Made by a program: the position numbers and the translations under genes | Notes under the pieces: generated by a model | Told to the model about the DNA's origin: nothing | What the model saw: the letters and a program-made list of their open reading frames with translations, nothing else | The model's database searches: none | Origin: Pterobdella sp. o SKG-2022 | Taxonomy: Eukaryota; Annelida; Clitellata; Hirudinida; Piscicolidae | Reading direction: 5' to 3' | DNA: 64,000 nt | Assembly (NCBI GenBank): GCA_964035795.1 | Contig: OZ038323.1 | Span: 7,789,227 to 7,853,226 of the forward strand | Part shown: positions 38,290 through 49,836 of the stretch, in pieces | Position numbering within the stretch: the first letter of the stretch is position 1 | Layout of the letters: every line of letters starts with the position of its first letter

Positions 38290-41200
38290 TTATTTCTTGC
38301 TAAAGGCCTTGGTCATAATGTTATTGAGTCGGTTGAGCATGGATCGAGGGTCTTCCAGTAGGCCTGCTGCTATCATGGCGTTGTCGAACAGCTGTCGTGT
38401 GGTGGAACGATGGAGCGTGGCGAAACGATGTGGATAGTGTTATTGCCGTATGCGGCGGTGAGCTTAATTTAAAATGAAGTGGATGAAGTAAATGAAAAAC
38501 TAGGAAGATGATTGGGAGAAACTCGAAAAAATGAATTAAAATATGAATAAAAACAAACAGAAGGTGAGAAATGAAGGAATAAAACGGAAAGAAAGACGAA
38601 CCTGTTCAGTGACCATACGAGCCAAGTCGGCATCTGTATTTTTGAGGGAGTGGAGGGAGAGAATGAGTGGGTGGGTTGTGTTCAACTCCAAAGTCGGTTG
38701 CAAAATTTTGTACTTTTCTTCCTCAGACCTGTCAATAGATGACGTGTGGCTTGGAAGATTTTTCATTTCCACTATACATCAATCGATTCAACCAAATAAT
38801 ATAATGAACCCTTTAAGTGATATGCCCAAGTTGAAATACTTTACCCTCTTGATGGCACTACAACTTTCACCCACAACCCACCGATCAGCCAGAGCAGTCT
38901 TGAGGAAGTGCCTTGCAGCGCCCATTTCATTGACTGACAAGATGCATGGGTGACTCACTAAACGTTTGCTTCCCTGTCGTGTGTTTAAGGAAAGTGATTT
39001 CATTGATTAGAGTAATGTATACTTATTTCATGTCTGTTTCCATGCTAGCATGGGTTGGACTTGGGTTCATAGTGAGTATACGTCCAATGTGTATTAATAA
39101 CTGTTGTCTTTGATAGGGATAATGATAGTGAAACATACCACAACTTTGCTTGCCCGGTTCCCCAACACCACTTGCACCCATGAACACAAGTCACTACTCT
39201 CTTCTGGACTCAAGGAGTCTGTGAATGTACGGGTGTTGTTTGTGTGTATGTATGTTTGATTGTGAATGTGTTTTAAATCTAATGATACTAAATCGATCAT
39301 ATTTCCTACCTTGATCACCAGAGGTAGTTGTTTCTTCAGTTGAAGACTTATCAGCCGTTTCAGGCGATGTTTCATTTTCCACTGACTTCAAGTACTTCTT
39401 GTCGAACTGCCCTGTTGAGGTTTTTGATGTATTGATCAAATCAACATTACATCATAATACATACACCACACCATACCGCATCACACCATACCATAACGCG
39501 TTATGTTACAACACTACACAACGCCACACCCCACCATATAAGGCCATATCGTAACATACCACAACACACAACACCCCACCACGCCATGGTACCCACCTAA
39601 ATTCATAAGAACGAGCTCATCATAATGTTCATAACAGAACAAAACCTCGACATCCTTGCTCTGCAAACTTTCCATGTAAGGGGAGGTCTCCGCCAGTTGA
39701 CGACTGCGTAATGGCAAATTGTCGAGATTGAAGAAGGCATAACATACAATATCATCGTTTATCTCCATTATAGTCTCATTCTCATAGAGTAAGTTAAGTT
39801 CGAAAATGATATAGTAGATAGATACTACAATACAATGACAAGGGTGGTAATCTCAATGACAAACTCCAAAGACGCCAACCACACCTCACCACAACATCTA
39901 CCTGGGAGCAGAGAGGTAGTAGATATTCCTGGCTCCCGCCTTCATCCTCGACGCATAATCACCCAATGATGTCACTTCCCCTGGAGGCAGTTTGGACGAT
40001 TCGAACCTCAACAGCTTCGAGATTTCCTCCTTGATAGCATCAAGATACAATACAATACCGAGTGTGATACAATATTAATATACAATACAATACAGTAAAA
40101 AGTATAATTATATAATACAATATAGTATAGTGAAAAGTATGATTAATTAACATCAGGCCAATAATAACGGGTATGTTTATAGTGAAATTAACCTATGAAG
40201 GTTTTAGAGGTATATTTCGTGTATTAACAATAATACTTGCGTTGATATTATTATTATTATTACTATTAGTACACGTTTAATGTCTCATTGTCTCATTAAG
40301 ACGAGGTCATAATGACACAGACGATAACAGTTAGAAAAGTTAATGAGAAAACATACCCTTTGTTCTTGTTCAGGAGTGGTCACAATGCCCTCCCTGAAGA
40401 ACAAGCCATAGTCCTTGTAGAAATCCATGTAGTGGTCTGAATAGGGGGTAATTTATTCGATTCTTTCCTTCATACTTCATAGTGCTTTTGTCATAACAGC
40501 ATGCTTTAGCTCCAATCTATACCGTTCATCATAGTCCTATCTTTATGGGCTTGGACGTCCATCGTTATCATTACGTACATCATAATAAACATTATATTTT
40601 TATATTATAGGGTTTTTCAATTCAATTCAAATCTATGCATTTGCTTACAAAATTTTTGCAATTGATAACCAAATTTCAAAAAAAAATTAATTAAAAATAA
40701 ATTAAATTTGATTATTTAAAAAACAAACGAAATTTTTTAGAAATTTTATTTTTTAAGTTCAAAATAAATTTTTAGATTGAAAAAAAAAATTGAAAATAAG
40801 TTTTTTTTGAGGTATCTTGAGCTTCTCTCTGAAAAGTACCAAGTACCGTGTTCTTAGTATTCGCGGTGCCAAACACTCGTCTACGGAACTCGTTTACGTA
40901 CACTTAAAAAATTTCGAAAGGCTCAAAATTTGTTGTATGCGTTTTGTAGACAGAAATATTTCTTGACTTATTAGAAGTTTCTTCGCTGACATCGTACTCA
41001 TACTAATTAGGCGAATCAGCTTGCTTGTGGTTTGGAGGGGATATTTTTCCTTCTTTTTTGGCGTTTCTATACTCTTCAGATGACTTTAAAAGTTTTTAAA
41101 ACAGCACTTTATGGCACTTGAGAGTTTTATCAAACTGCAAATATATTTATAAAACTGTCAAAATATTTGATTATATATATAATCCGCGAATACTAAGAAC

Positions 41201-44200
41201 ACGGTACTTGGTACTTTTCAGAGAGAAGCTCAAGATACCTCAAAAAAAACTTATTTTCAGTTTTTTTTTTCAATTTAAAAATTTATTTTGAACTTGGAAA
41301 AAATTTTTTTACAAAGTTTCGTTTGTTTTTTAAATAATCAAACTTGATTTTTTTTTGAAATTTGGTAATCAATTGAAAAAAATTTTGTGAGCAAATGCAA
41401 AGATTTGGAATTAATTTGCAAAAATTTGGTAGGCAATTGCTAAGATTTTGAATTGAATTGAAAAACCCTATATTATATCATTGTATACATTATAAGACCT
41501 GCGTCTTTTTTAGACTGCTCCAGCAGGAATTTGAGGAGTCGATTGGTTAACACCCATCGGAGTTTCCTGAGGTTATGGTTGCCTTGATATTCACCAACAT
41601 CAAAGTTAAACATCACCATAAAACTCCACAACTCAATATACAGCCTACTATATAGCAATATACTCATAAAGAAAAATAATTTCATACAACACCCACAAGA
41701 CTAAAAACTCCGAGAAAATAACATAAACCAAATATAACAATCCAATGAAGGTTGTCAACACATAAAACAAAGTTAACAATAAGAAATAAAACTAATGAAA
41801 ACACACACCTGATGAGAGAACTATCCTGCAACAATTCCCTGCTCAAGTTCAATGGAATGTCTTCACTGTCGACCACTCCTGATGACGGTGTTTTTTGTGT
41901 TATCTATCTATCTATCTATTAATCTGGTCAGTTTATCTAGATTTTTGTCTATCTACACGCTTCTCTATGTATCAATTTAACTATACAACAATTCATCTTT
42001 ATACTCAAAATCTATTCATGTTTTTCCCTACCTTCTTATCTGTCTGTATCTATAATTTATCTATTCGTCTACCTTCCATCCACGCACACTCCATCTAAAC
42101 ACCCAGCACAGAAACCCACCTTTGACAAACCTCAGCCACCTGGGCAAAATATTGTTGGCTTTCTGCATGATCATTACTTTCCTGCTGTACAATGAAACCC
42201 CCACATCCGTCTCCCGACTCATGTCGAACAGTGCTGACAATGTAGACATGATGGTTTCAATAGCAGTAACAATAATAATAAAATAATAGCAATAATAATA
42301 AGAATAAAAATAATAATATTAATTAATAACAATAATAACGATAAAAATCATAATAACCATCTTTATACTCCTACAACTATGAGATTAGAAGTGATAACGG
42401 CATAATCTATGTAATGATAAACACTCAGACAAAATGAAGCATTTCAATTTAAACAAATTATGGCATGGATCGATATAACAATAAAAACAAAATAACAATA
42501 ATAATAAATTACAATAGATGGTCAATAATAACAAGAACCGTAGTGTAATAATAACTTTGACAGTGAAACTCACAGAGTTAAACTTCCCTATATTTATTTT
42601 TCTTCTTGTTTTTATTATTATTATTATTATTACAAAAACCACATACTAGGTTTATATTCAGGGATGTAGAAGAGGGAACGAATGTTTAGTGGAGTGTCAG
42701 TGTTGTAGTGGAGGTAGTATCGAGGCTTGTCAAAGGTGTTTGAGATGAAGCTGTGGGTGGTTGCAGTAAACTTATTGTTATTATTATTATTCTTATTATC
42801 AATATGACAAAAATTTTACTATTGAGTCCATGCTTCATGCAGAAACATTACCACTACCATCGGTACTACTACTTGTAAATGGGTACCACTATAATAATAT
42901 TAAGAGTAATACTGAAGCTAATGAGACTCATTCAACACATAATACAACTATTAAACACTATCAAAATCCCCACCTACCCACCACCACAACCCACCCACCG
43001 ATAGAAGTCCTCATGCATGCCAGCATCAACTTCACGAGGCTCCAACATCCACAATGGCTGAATCACATTCACCTTCAAACCATTCAAGTATATCGGTACT
43101 CCCACAAAGTTACTGTACTTCTTTATTATGTCTGTGTGATGGGAATGTGGGTGATGTGTGGTGAAATGGTCGAGTGACATATGTTGAAAAGTTTAAGTTA
43201 TTTGTGGTGAAATGGTTGGGTGGTATTTGGTGGTATGACTAAGTGATGTGTGCTGAAATGATAATAATCTATTATTATTAAAATGCTATGGATGATGAGT
43301 TAATAGCAAGTTAATTCTACTAAAAACAAATGTAAACCTCTGACAACTTCCTCCTTGGCGTAATCATAGGAGTCTCCCTTGAGATGCAGAACAATCTTGG
43401 TACCAGCATCCACATTTTCTGCTTCGCTTAACTCATACGACCCATCTCTGCAGTGTATATAAATTAAGAGGCATTAAATCACAAATCTATCCACCACCAA
43501 ACACCCATTATACCACTAACACAAACCTACAGCTTCACCAACACATACCTACCACACCACAAACCCCTTAGAAGACCATTTGTAGGCAGGCGAGTCTGCC
43601 TTGTATGACTTTGTGAAGACGTCAACCTTCTCTGCCACCATGAAGGTTGAGTAAAATCCTACTCCAAACTGACCTTGGTTGACACAAGTAGATAGGTACA
43701 TACATGAGAAGATTTAGTATATTTTTACTGAGATAGCTAAACTCATAGAGATATAAAAATAGGTATATAGATAGGTGTATAGATAGATTATTATATATAT
43801 TTATAGTTAGATAAGAAACGCACCAATAATGTTCTTATCTACTTGCCCTTTGACCCCTTGCTTTTCCATCTCTTGAATGAAAGCCTGTTAAGATTTTTAT
43901 TATCTAAAAATTTTCATCACTCTAAATGTATTATATCCCCACAGTCATAAGGTTAGACACTACAAACAATATAAAGATATTAACCACATGATTTTTACAG
44001 TGTTCATATACACATGTCAACATCATTATAATCACAATTGTACAGTGACTGACCTTCGATCCAGACTTGGCAATCACTCCCAAGTTCTCAATTATCTCCT
44101 CCTTTGACATGCCAAGACCCGTGTCCTACCAACAAGATGGTTTGGTTTTAATTTGATTGTTTAAAGATATAACTTTATTGTTGGGTTTGATGTGGAAAAA

Positions 44201-46122
44201 ACATTAGGTGTATGATGATTTTTAAAGATACTATATTCATAGTGTTATGTAACTGTCTCTCCAACACTATACCATCTTTCAATATGACATCACCTTAAAC
44301 ACATCCCAAACTATACCTTACACACCAACATCATTGCTTTCCTACACATATCTCCCAACATTACACCACACTCCCCCACTATACAACACCATACTTAACC
44401 TGCATAGTGAAGGTCTTCTTGTTATCATCAAGAGCAATGTGGATCTCCAGAGGCTTTGATGAATGGGCAAGGTCTGTTGACTGTGTCTGTATGTACCTGA
44501 TGGTTGATGTATTACAATATAGGGTTTTTCAATTCAATTCAAAATCTTAGCAATTGCCTACCAAATTTTTGCAAATTAATTCCAAATCTTTGCATTTGCT
44601 CACAAAATTTTTTTCAATTGATTACCAAATTTCAAAAAAAAATCAAGTTTGATTATTTAAAAAACAAACGAAACTTTGTAAAAAAATTTTTTCCAAGTTC
44701 AAAATAAATTTTTAAATTGAAAAAAAAAACTGAAAATAAGTTTTTTTGAGGTATCTTGAGCTTCTCTCTGAAAAGTACCAAGTACCGTGTTCTTAGTATT
44801 CGCGGATTATATATATAATCAAATATTTTGACAGTTTTATAAATATATTTGCAGTTTGATAAAACTCTCAAGTGCCATAAAGTGCTGTTTTAAAAACTTT
44901 TAAAGTCATCTGAAGAGTATAGAAACGCCAAAAAAGAAGGAAAAATATCCCCTCCAAACCACAAGCAAGCTGATTCGCCTAATTAGTATGAGTACGATGT
45001 CAGCGAAGAAACTTCTAATAAGTCAAGAAATATTTCTGTCTACAAAACGCATACAACAAATTTTGAGCCTTTCGAAATTTTTTAAGTGTACGTAAACGAG
45101 TTCCGTAGACGAGTGTTTGGCACCGCGAATACTAAGAACACGGTACTTGGTACTTTTCAGAGAGAAGCTCAAGATACCTCAAAAAAAACTTATTTTCAGT
45201 TTTTTTTTTCAATCTAAAAATTTATTTTGAACTTAAAAAATAAAATTTCTAAAAAATTTCGTTTGTTTTTTAAATAATCAAATTTAATTTATTTTTAATT
45301 AATTTTTTTTTGAAATTTGGTTATCAATTGCAAAAATTTTGTAAGCAAATGCAAAGATTTGAAAGTCAGTTGCAAAAATTTGGTAGGCAATTGCAAAGAT
45401 TTTGAATTGAATTGAAAAACCCTATAATATGTGGCATTATTTTTGTTGTTGATATTAATATTATATTAGTTATTATCAACATTATTATCTCAATAATACA
45501 CAAAAAAATAAATTTACATCCTATGTTTTCAAGGTTGTATTTCTAATTTTTGATACAATTGATAACAGCAGAAATTAAGTGTATCCTGATGTCTGTCTTC
45601 ATTATGGTTATAACATATGATGCAACCTGAACTTCTCAAGAGCATCTGATGCATTGGAAACAAGTTCCCTTATAAACACCTGTAGTGATGATAATGATGA
45701 AAAGTGAGTGGTTTTGATGTGGTGGGAAACTAATTGAAGATTATTGATTGGTAAATATGGAAATTATAAAATACCTCTTTTTCTGAATACAGTGATTTGG
45801 CAACGATGTCTAAGAGCTTTCTTGTTTCTGCCTGAAACTCTAACTTGTCTGCCACTCCTGTTGTATAAGAGGTTATATGCCGTGAACATTTGAGAATTTT
45901 ACATTACATTCTAAAATTATTTATTATGTTAATAAAATAATATGCTTTTTTGAGCTAGAAATAAAAAAAAACCTTTTCCTCTTTCGTCATTCTTAATGAT
46001 AGAGTGATAATCCTCTTTGGTTTCTTCTTTATTCTCTTCTTTGTTTTCGTCTTGTGCGGCTGTAGAAGAAAACGTTTTCTGAAGCAAAACTGGGGCAGGC
46101 CTACTCCATTGTGGCTTTGTGT
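38290..46122 (-). CDS. TRAP1: TRAP1, mitochondrial HSP90 chaperone (5' end unresolved)
   Basis: ATP-dependent chaperone of the mitochondrial matrix. Exons (minus): 46122-45973, 45857-45775, 45679-45627, 44496-44400, 44125-44054, 43884-43824, 43673-43556, 43447-43338, 43131-42999, 42750-42647, 42233-42120, 41878-41809, 41566-41499, 40436-40357, 40029-39902, 39703-39597, 39411-39310, 39218-39139, 38973-38882, 38728-38602, 38391-38290. Landmarks: [33 protein letters not shown] (catalytic Glu and ATP-binding Asn), [15 protein letters not shown] (lid), [32 protein letters not shown] (middle-domain Arg), [37 protein letters not shown]1 is favoured over cytosolic HSP90 by [12 protein letters not shown], the lack of a charged linker and the lack of a C-terminal EEVD. 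The first listed exon starts in phase 1, so an upstream exon carries the start codon and targeting peptide. A presequence-like ORF (MLNMLRSRLNPLTLRF, start 46298) is a candidate but joins in phase only through an alternative acceptor. The donor at 43556 is the least certain junction. Confidence 0.95.
39440..39592. repeat. CACCATACCG-type imperfect repeat in a TRAP1 intron
   Basis: CACCACACCATACC/ACAACAC units repeat imperfectly over about 150 bp between two TRAP1 exons. Confidence 0.6.
40608..41470. mobile_element. Long-TIR MITE-like element, copy A (TRAP1 intron)
   Basis: The ends are TAGGGTTTTTCAATTCAA and its reverse complement. The terminal inverted repeats extend about 260-290 bp (roughly 40608-40869 and 41184-41470) around a ~310-bp interior. 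TA is present immediately outside both ends, consistent with a TA target duplication as in Tc1/mariner-type insertion. No transposase-sized ORF is present, so it is non-autonomous. It sits in the intron between TRAP1 exons 41499 and 40436. Confidence 0.88.
41897..41926. repeat. (TCTA)n microsatellite in a TRAP1 intron
   Basis: A short tract of TCTA/TCTATCTA units followed by degenerate TCTAT-rich sequence. Confidence 0.75.
44520..45424. mobile_element. Long-TIR MITE-like element, copy B (inverted relative to A)
   Basis: Same family as the element at 40608-41470. It has identical terminal TAGGGTTTTTCAATTCAA ends, the shared block AGTACCAAGTACCGTGTTCT in both arms, and the same interior in reverse orientation (GTAAACGAGTTCCGTAGACG here, its complement in copy A). 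TA flanks both ends. It is about 905 bp versus 863 for copy A. It lies in the intron between TRAP1 exons 45627 and 44496 and codes for nothing. Confidence 0.88.
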
Positions 46123-47892
46123 CTGTAGTTATAATAATGATTTAGTTGTGAATGAAGTTACTGATACTGTGAACATTTTGGTATGAAGTACCGACAGATA
46201 TGATATGTTCTGATATTTTGAACTATTTTTTTCGTACAACAAACATTTACAAAACGTAATGTTAACGGGTTCAAACGAGACCTCAACATATTTAACATGT
46301 GAGACGACATTATAATCCAGAAAGGACAAGTTATGAAAAGTGCAATGAAGTTTAAAAAGTTTATGAGTTGAAGTGTTGAATATAAGTATTGCAATGTTAA
46401 AAACTGAGATGTTTTTGAATTTTTGAACAAATTGGATTTTTTTTATACTTTTTAAAGAAAGTTTTAAGTTATTTGAGGTTTTAATATTTTATTGTATTTA
46501 TCCAAGATTTTAATTTAAAAATTTGAAGCTTTTCATGAATTTGTAAGCACTTTTAACTGATAAAATTTTCACACTTTAAAAATCGAAAATTTACAGAAAA
46601 TCAAAGAATTCAAACAATTTTTTTATTCTTTCGAAATTCTTTCATCAGCTTCAAGTGTTTTCCGTTATTTATGAAATATTTTCAATTTAATATTTTGACT
46701 AACTCGATACTACGAAATAGTAACCTTCTTCACATAAAAATAATTCTCAAAGTGTTTAAAAAAGCGAAAGATAAATAAGCCAAAATATCTTGCGTAAAAG
46801 CACGAAAGCAAAATCTCTTCTTTCAAGAAAAAATACGCTTCATAAGCTTTTGAAGAGTGATGATATTAATTGATAAAAATATATCTTGATGTTTATTAGA
46901 CTCCAGTTTTATTATTTACACTTTTTCATTCCTTCTGCTGCTATTAAACATGTTTTTTCCTAATTTTACTATATAGAGAAATTTGTTTAGTCTTTTATGC
47001 AAAGTTTGATTGGTTCATAAATGAAATTAGATGTTTTTGCTTTAAAAAATAAAAATAAATCTTGGGATGAAATATTTTTTTGCAAAAAATTTAACCTCGA
47101 TAATTGATACAATAAACATTAATATCCTTCGAGAAAAGTATTACAATACAATTAATAGAAAAAAACATAAAATTAAAATATAAGCATATAAGATTGCTAT
47201 TCAAAAATAGACCTGGTATAGACATCTAATACAAAAAAATAACAACAATATAAAATATACTATATTAAAAACATTATGATTCAATCGATATAAAAGCATA
47301 CCACAAGCAATATACAAATATAATACTCAACATATGGGAGCTAAAACCACCAACGCACATATAAAATTATGTTATGGCCCTCTCATATGCTACTTCCATG
47401 CTGTCTTACTCCACTATAAGCTTCTCTGCTTCCAGTTTATCAGGTAGCAAATATGAAATTCCATTGATGTTCCTTTAGAATAGATTTATTTTTTTTTAGG
47501 TTTGGACTATCTCAGTTTGCAAAATGTCGTTGTAAGTATTTTTTTGATTTCATTAATTAATTTATTAATTGATTCGATCAGTGTTTATTATAACTTAAGA
47601 AATTTACTTACAACCAAATGCAATGGAGAACTAAAATGACTTTTTTAATTCAAAACTTTTCATTGAAGTATAATTGAAAATATGCTCACGAGAATTTGAT
47701 TTATGGACAAGGTTAACGAGTACCAGATTCGTTTTTGGATGCTAGAAAAATAAAAAAAAACATAAAAAATTAGAGATCAGTTTCTTTAGCAAAAAAAAAT
47801 CTTATAATCATTATACTTTTAATCTTTTTTTATATTTTGCACTTTGGGTGCAAACACTACTACTATCATCACTCCACCACAGAGCCAACAGA
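46123..47892. other. Region between divergent TRAP1 and the Lys/Pro-rich gene
   Basis: AT-rich, about 1.8 kb. It must contain the missing TRAP1 first exon and promoters for both divergent genes. The only notable ORF is on the minus strand at 46158-46430: its internal segment from Met at 46298 (MLNMLRSRLNPLTLRFV) is Arg/Leu-rich with no acidic residues, as expected for a mitochondrial presequence. Nothing else is recognised. Confidence 0.5.
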
Positions 47893-49621
47893 ATGGCACA
47901 GTTCAACAAAACAGAGCCCTCACCGGCCACCAAATTTGGACTCAAACCGGTCTCCAAAATTAATGGAGCTAAAACTGATCCTAAAGCTAACGGAGTTAAA
48001 ACAGATCCCAAAGCTAATGGAGTTAAACAGCCAGCTGAGCCTCCAAAGACTGTACCGAAACCCGCTGAACCCGCTAAAACGCCTGCAAAGCCTAATGAAC
48101 CTCTTAAAAAACCTGAACCTGCAAAAACTGCTGAAACACCCAAAACTGAGCCAAAACTTTCAGAAACAAAACCTGGAAACAAAACACAAGATAAACCGGT
48201 TGAAGCCGCTAAAAATACAGAAACGAAAAAACTAGAAGAAAAAAAAATAGAAAGCAAACCTGCAGAGACGCCAAAAAAAGTCGAACCACCAAAACCTGCA
48301 GAGCCTGCGAAGCCAGTGGAAGCAGGCAAAGAAACTAAACAACCTAAAAAAGTTGAAGCTTCAAAAGCGGCTGATGCCACTAAAACATCAGAAGTGAAAA
48401 AGGTTGAATCTGCAAAAACAACTGAGACTCAAAAACCAGCTGAAGAGGCTGCAAAAAAGAGCACTGAGACGACGAAAGTAGTTGAAAAACCCAAAGAAGA
48501 AACTAAACAACCAGTGAAAACTGAGGTTTCTCAACAACCAACAACAAACACTTCTACGAAGACAACAGCACAACCTGCTACAACCACAACCACTACTGCA
48601 AAGACAACAACGCAACCTTCTACAACTACTACTGCGAAAACAACGACAACAACTGCTGCAAAAACAACAACAACGACAACAGCTGCAAAAACAACGATCT
48701 CAACTACAGCAGCAACAACAACTGTTGCAGCTGTATCTTCTGCTTCAACAACAGCAAAAACTACAACAGTTTCGGCTAAAACAACCACGACAGATGCAAG
48801 CAAATCTCAACCGGCCGTTAGCACAACACAAAAAACTGAGCCTTCCACCACCGCCACAACTGCTCCTATAAAGACAAAGGGTGAACTTCTCGCCAATGTC
48901 TTTTATTTTACAGGAATGGGAAACTTGATTGGTTCGGCTCTTTCGGAAGGAATCTATGTTCCCGAGAAATATCAAAATTGTGCTTTAGAACAAGAAGACT
49001 TTGAGAAAGTTCTAAAGCAGAACAAGCATGAAATCGTGAACAAAGCGAGAGACCAAACAAAAGGACTTTATGACGACTTTTTGAAACTGCAGTCTCTCCT
49101 TGAAGGCCTGCCCACCTTCACTGACGCCACTGAACCTCAACGCATAGAGAAGAGAGGCGTAGACCAGCCCATTCATGGACATATATATTTTAAACAAGAT
49201 CAACCAGTCAAGCCTCAAACTCATGTTGTCGAACAGTAAGATTTCGCTATTTCTCACTTTTTTGGTTACTTCAAAATATATATATAATTTTTAAAACAGT
49301 GTGGTGCACAAAACAGTGGTGAGCAACAAAGAGATTCAGCCGTCAGTGAACAGATTGTGCAGTCAAGAAGTGCTCATCGAGACAGACTTCCCAGAAGCTT
49401 ACACGGAAACACGCACTATCAAGCACCAAATCCCGGTTGCTCACATTGAGCGTAAGCACATCAACATCGACTCCTCCAACTTGAAACCGTGGCAAATGTC
49501 ACACGCCAGAGCCTTAGAAGTACATGGTCTGCATGTATTTGGAGACCCCCACCAAGAAGTGAACCACGTCTCCACACACCACCAAGCCAGAAGCCGAGAT
49601 CTTCCCTTCTGTGACCTGTAA
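47893..49621 (+). CDS. Unrecognised Lys/Pro/Thr-rich protein, two exons
   Basis: Exons 47893-49235 and 49300-49621 join in phase 2 (CA|gtaagat ... acag|T), giving 554 residues from the ATG at 47893. Residues ~20-45 contain tandem copies of KANGVKTDP. Residues ~45-220 are Lys/Pro/Glu/Ala-rich (KPAEPAK-, KVEAAK-like), reminiscent of LEA, neurofilament-tail or microtubule-associated sequences. Residues ~220-330 are an almost pure Thr/Ala/Lys mucin-like tract (TTTTAAKTT). The last ~220 residues are normal-complexity and probably the folded part: GELLANVFYFTGMG, then a helical stretch DFEKVLKQNKHEIVNKARDQ, and a His-rich C-terminus ending SRDLPFCDL. No signal peptide or transmembrane segment is apparent. 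I do not recognise the family. The open frame, good splice sites and non-repetitive C-terminus argue for a real gene. Confidence 0.7.
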
Positions 49622-49836
49622 ACCTTCGCACATATTTAACTTATTTTGCTTCGTGATGTGGGCTTTAGATTTGGATTTCGAAAATTTTCGTACATCAGTT
49701 TTGCATTTTTGCTGAAAATTTTAAAATAAAAATTAAACTTATTGGAAACAAGATTGGAGGTTTATTAGAAAACGAAAATCCACCGTTAAAATAAATTAAA
49801 TTTATGTACATAGATGAACAATTGACACGGTTCTGA
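49622..49836. other. Short convergent spacer
   Basis: 215 bp between the stop codon of the Lys/Pro-rich gene and the CDK stop codon on the opposite strand, so their 3' UTRs lie very close or overlap. AATAAA-like signals occur (e.g. AAATAAAAATTAAAC near 49724). Confidence 0.65.

Noticed and set aside
40608..45424. Retroviral or LTR retrotransposon remnant flanked by two repeats
   Set aside because: The repeats are inverted rather than direct, each is internally palindromic with its own TIRs, and TRAP1 exons rather than pol-like ORFs lie between them.
48531..48803. Val/Ala-rich antisense ORF opposite the Thr-rich tract
   Set aside because: Mirror image of the Thr/Ala codon repeats of the plus-strand gene; no independent support.
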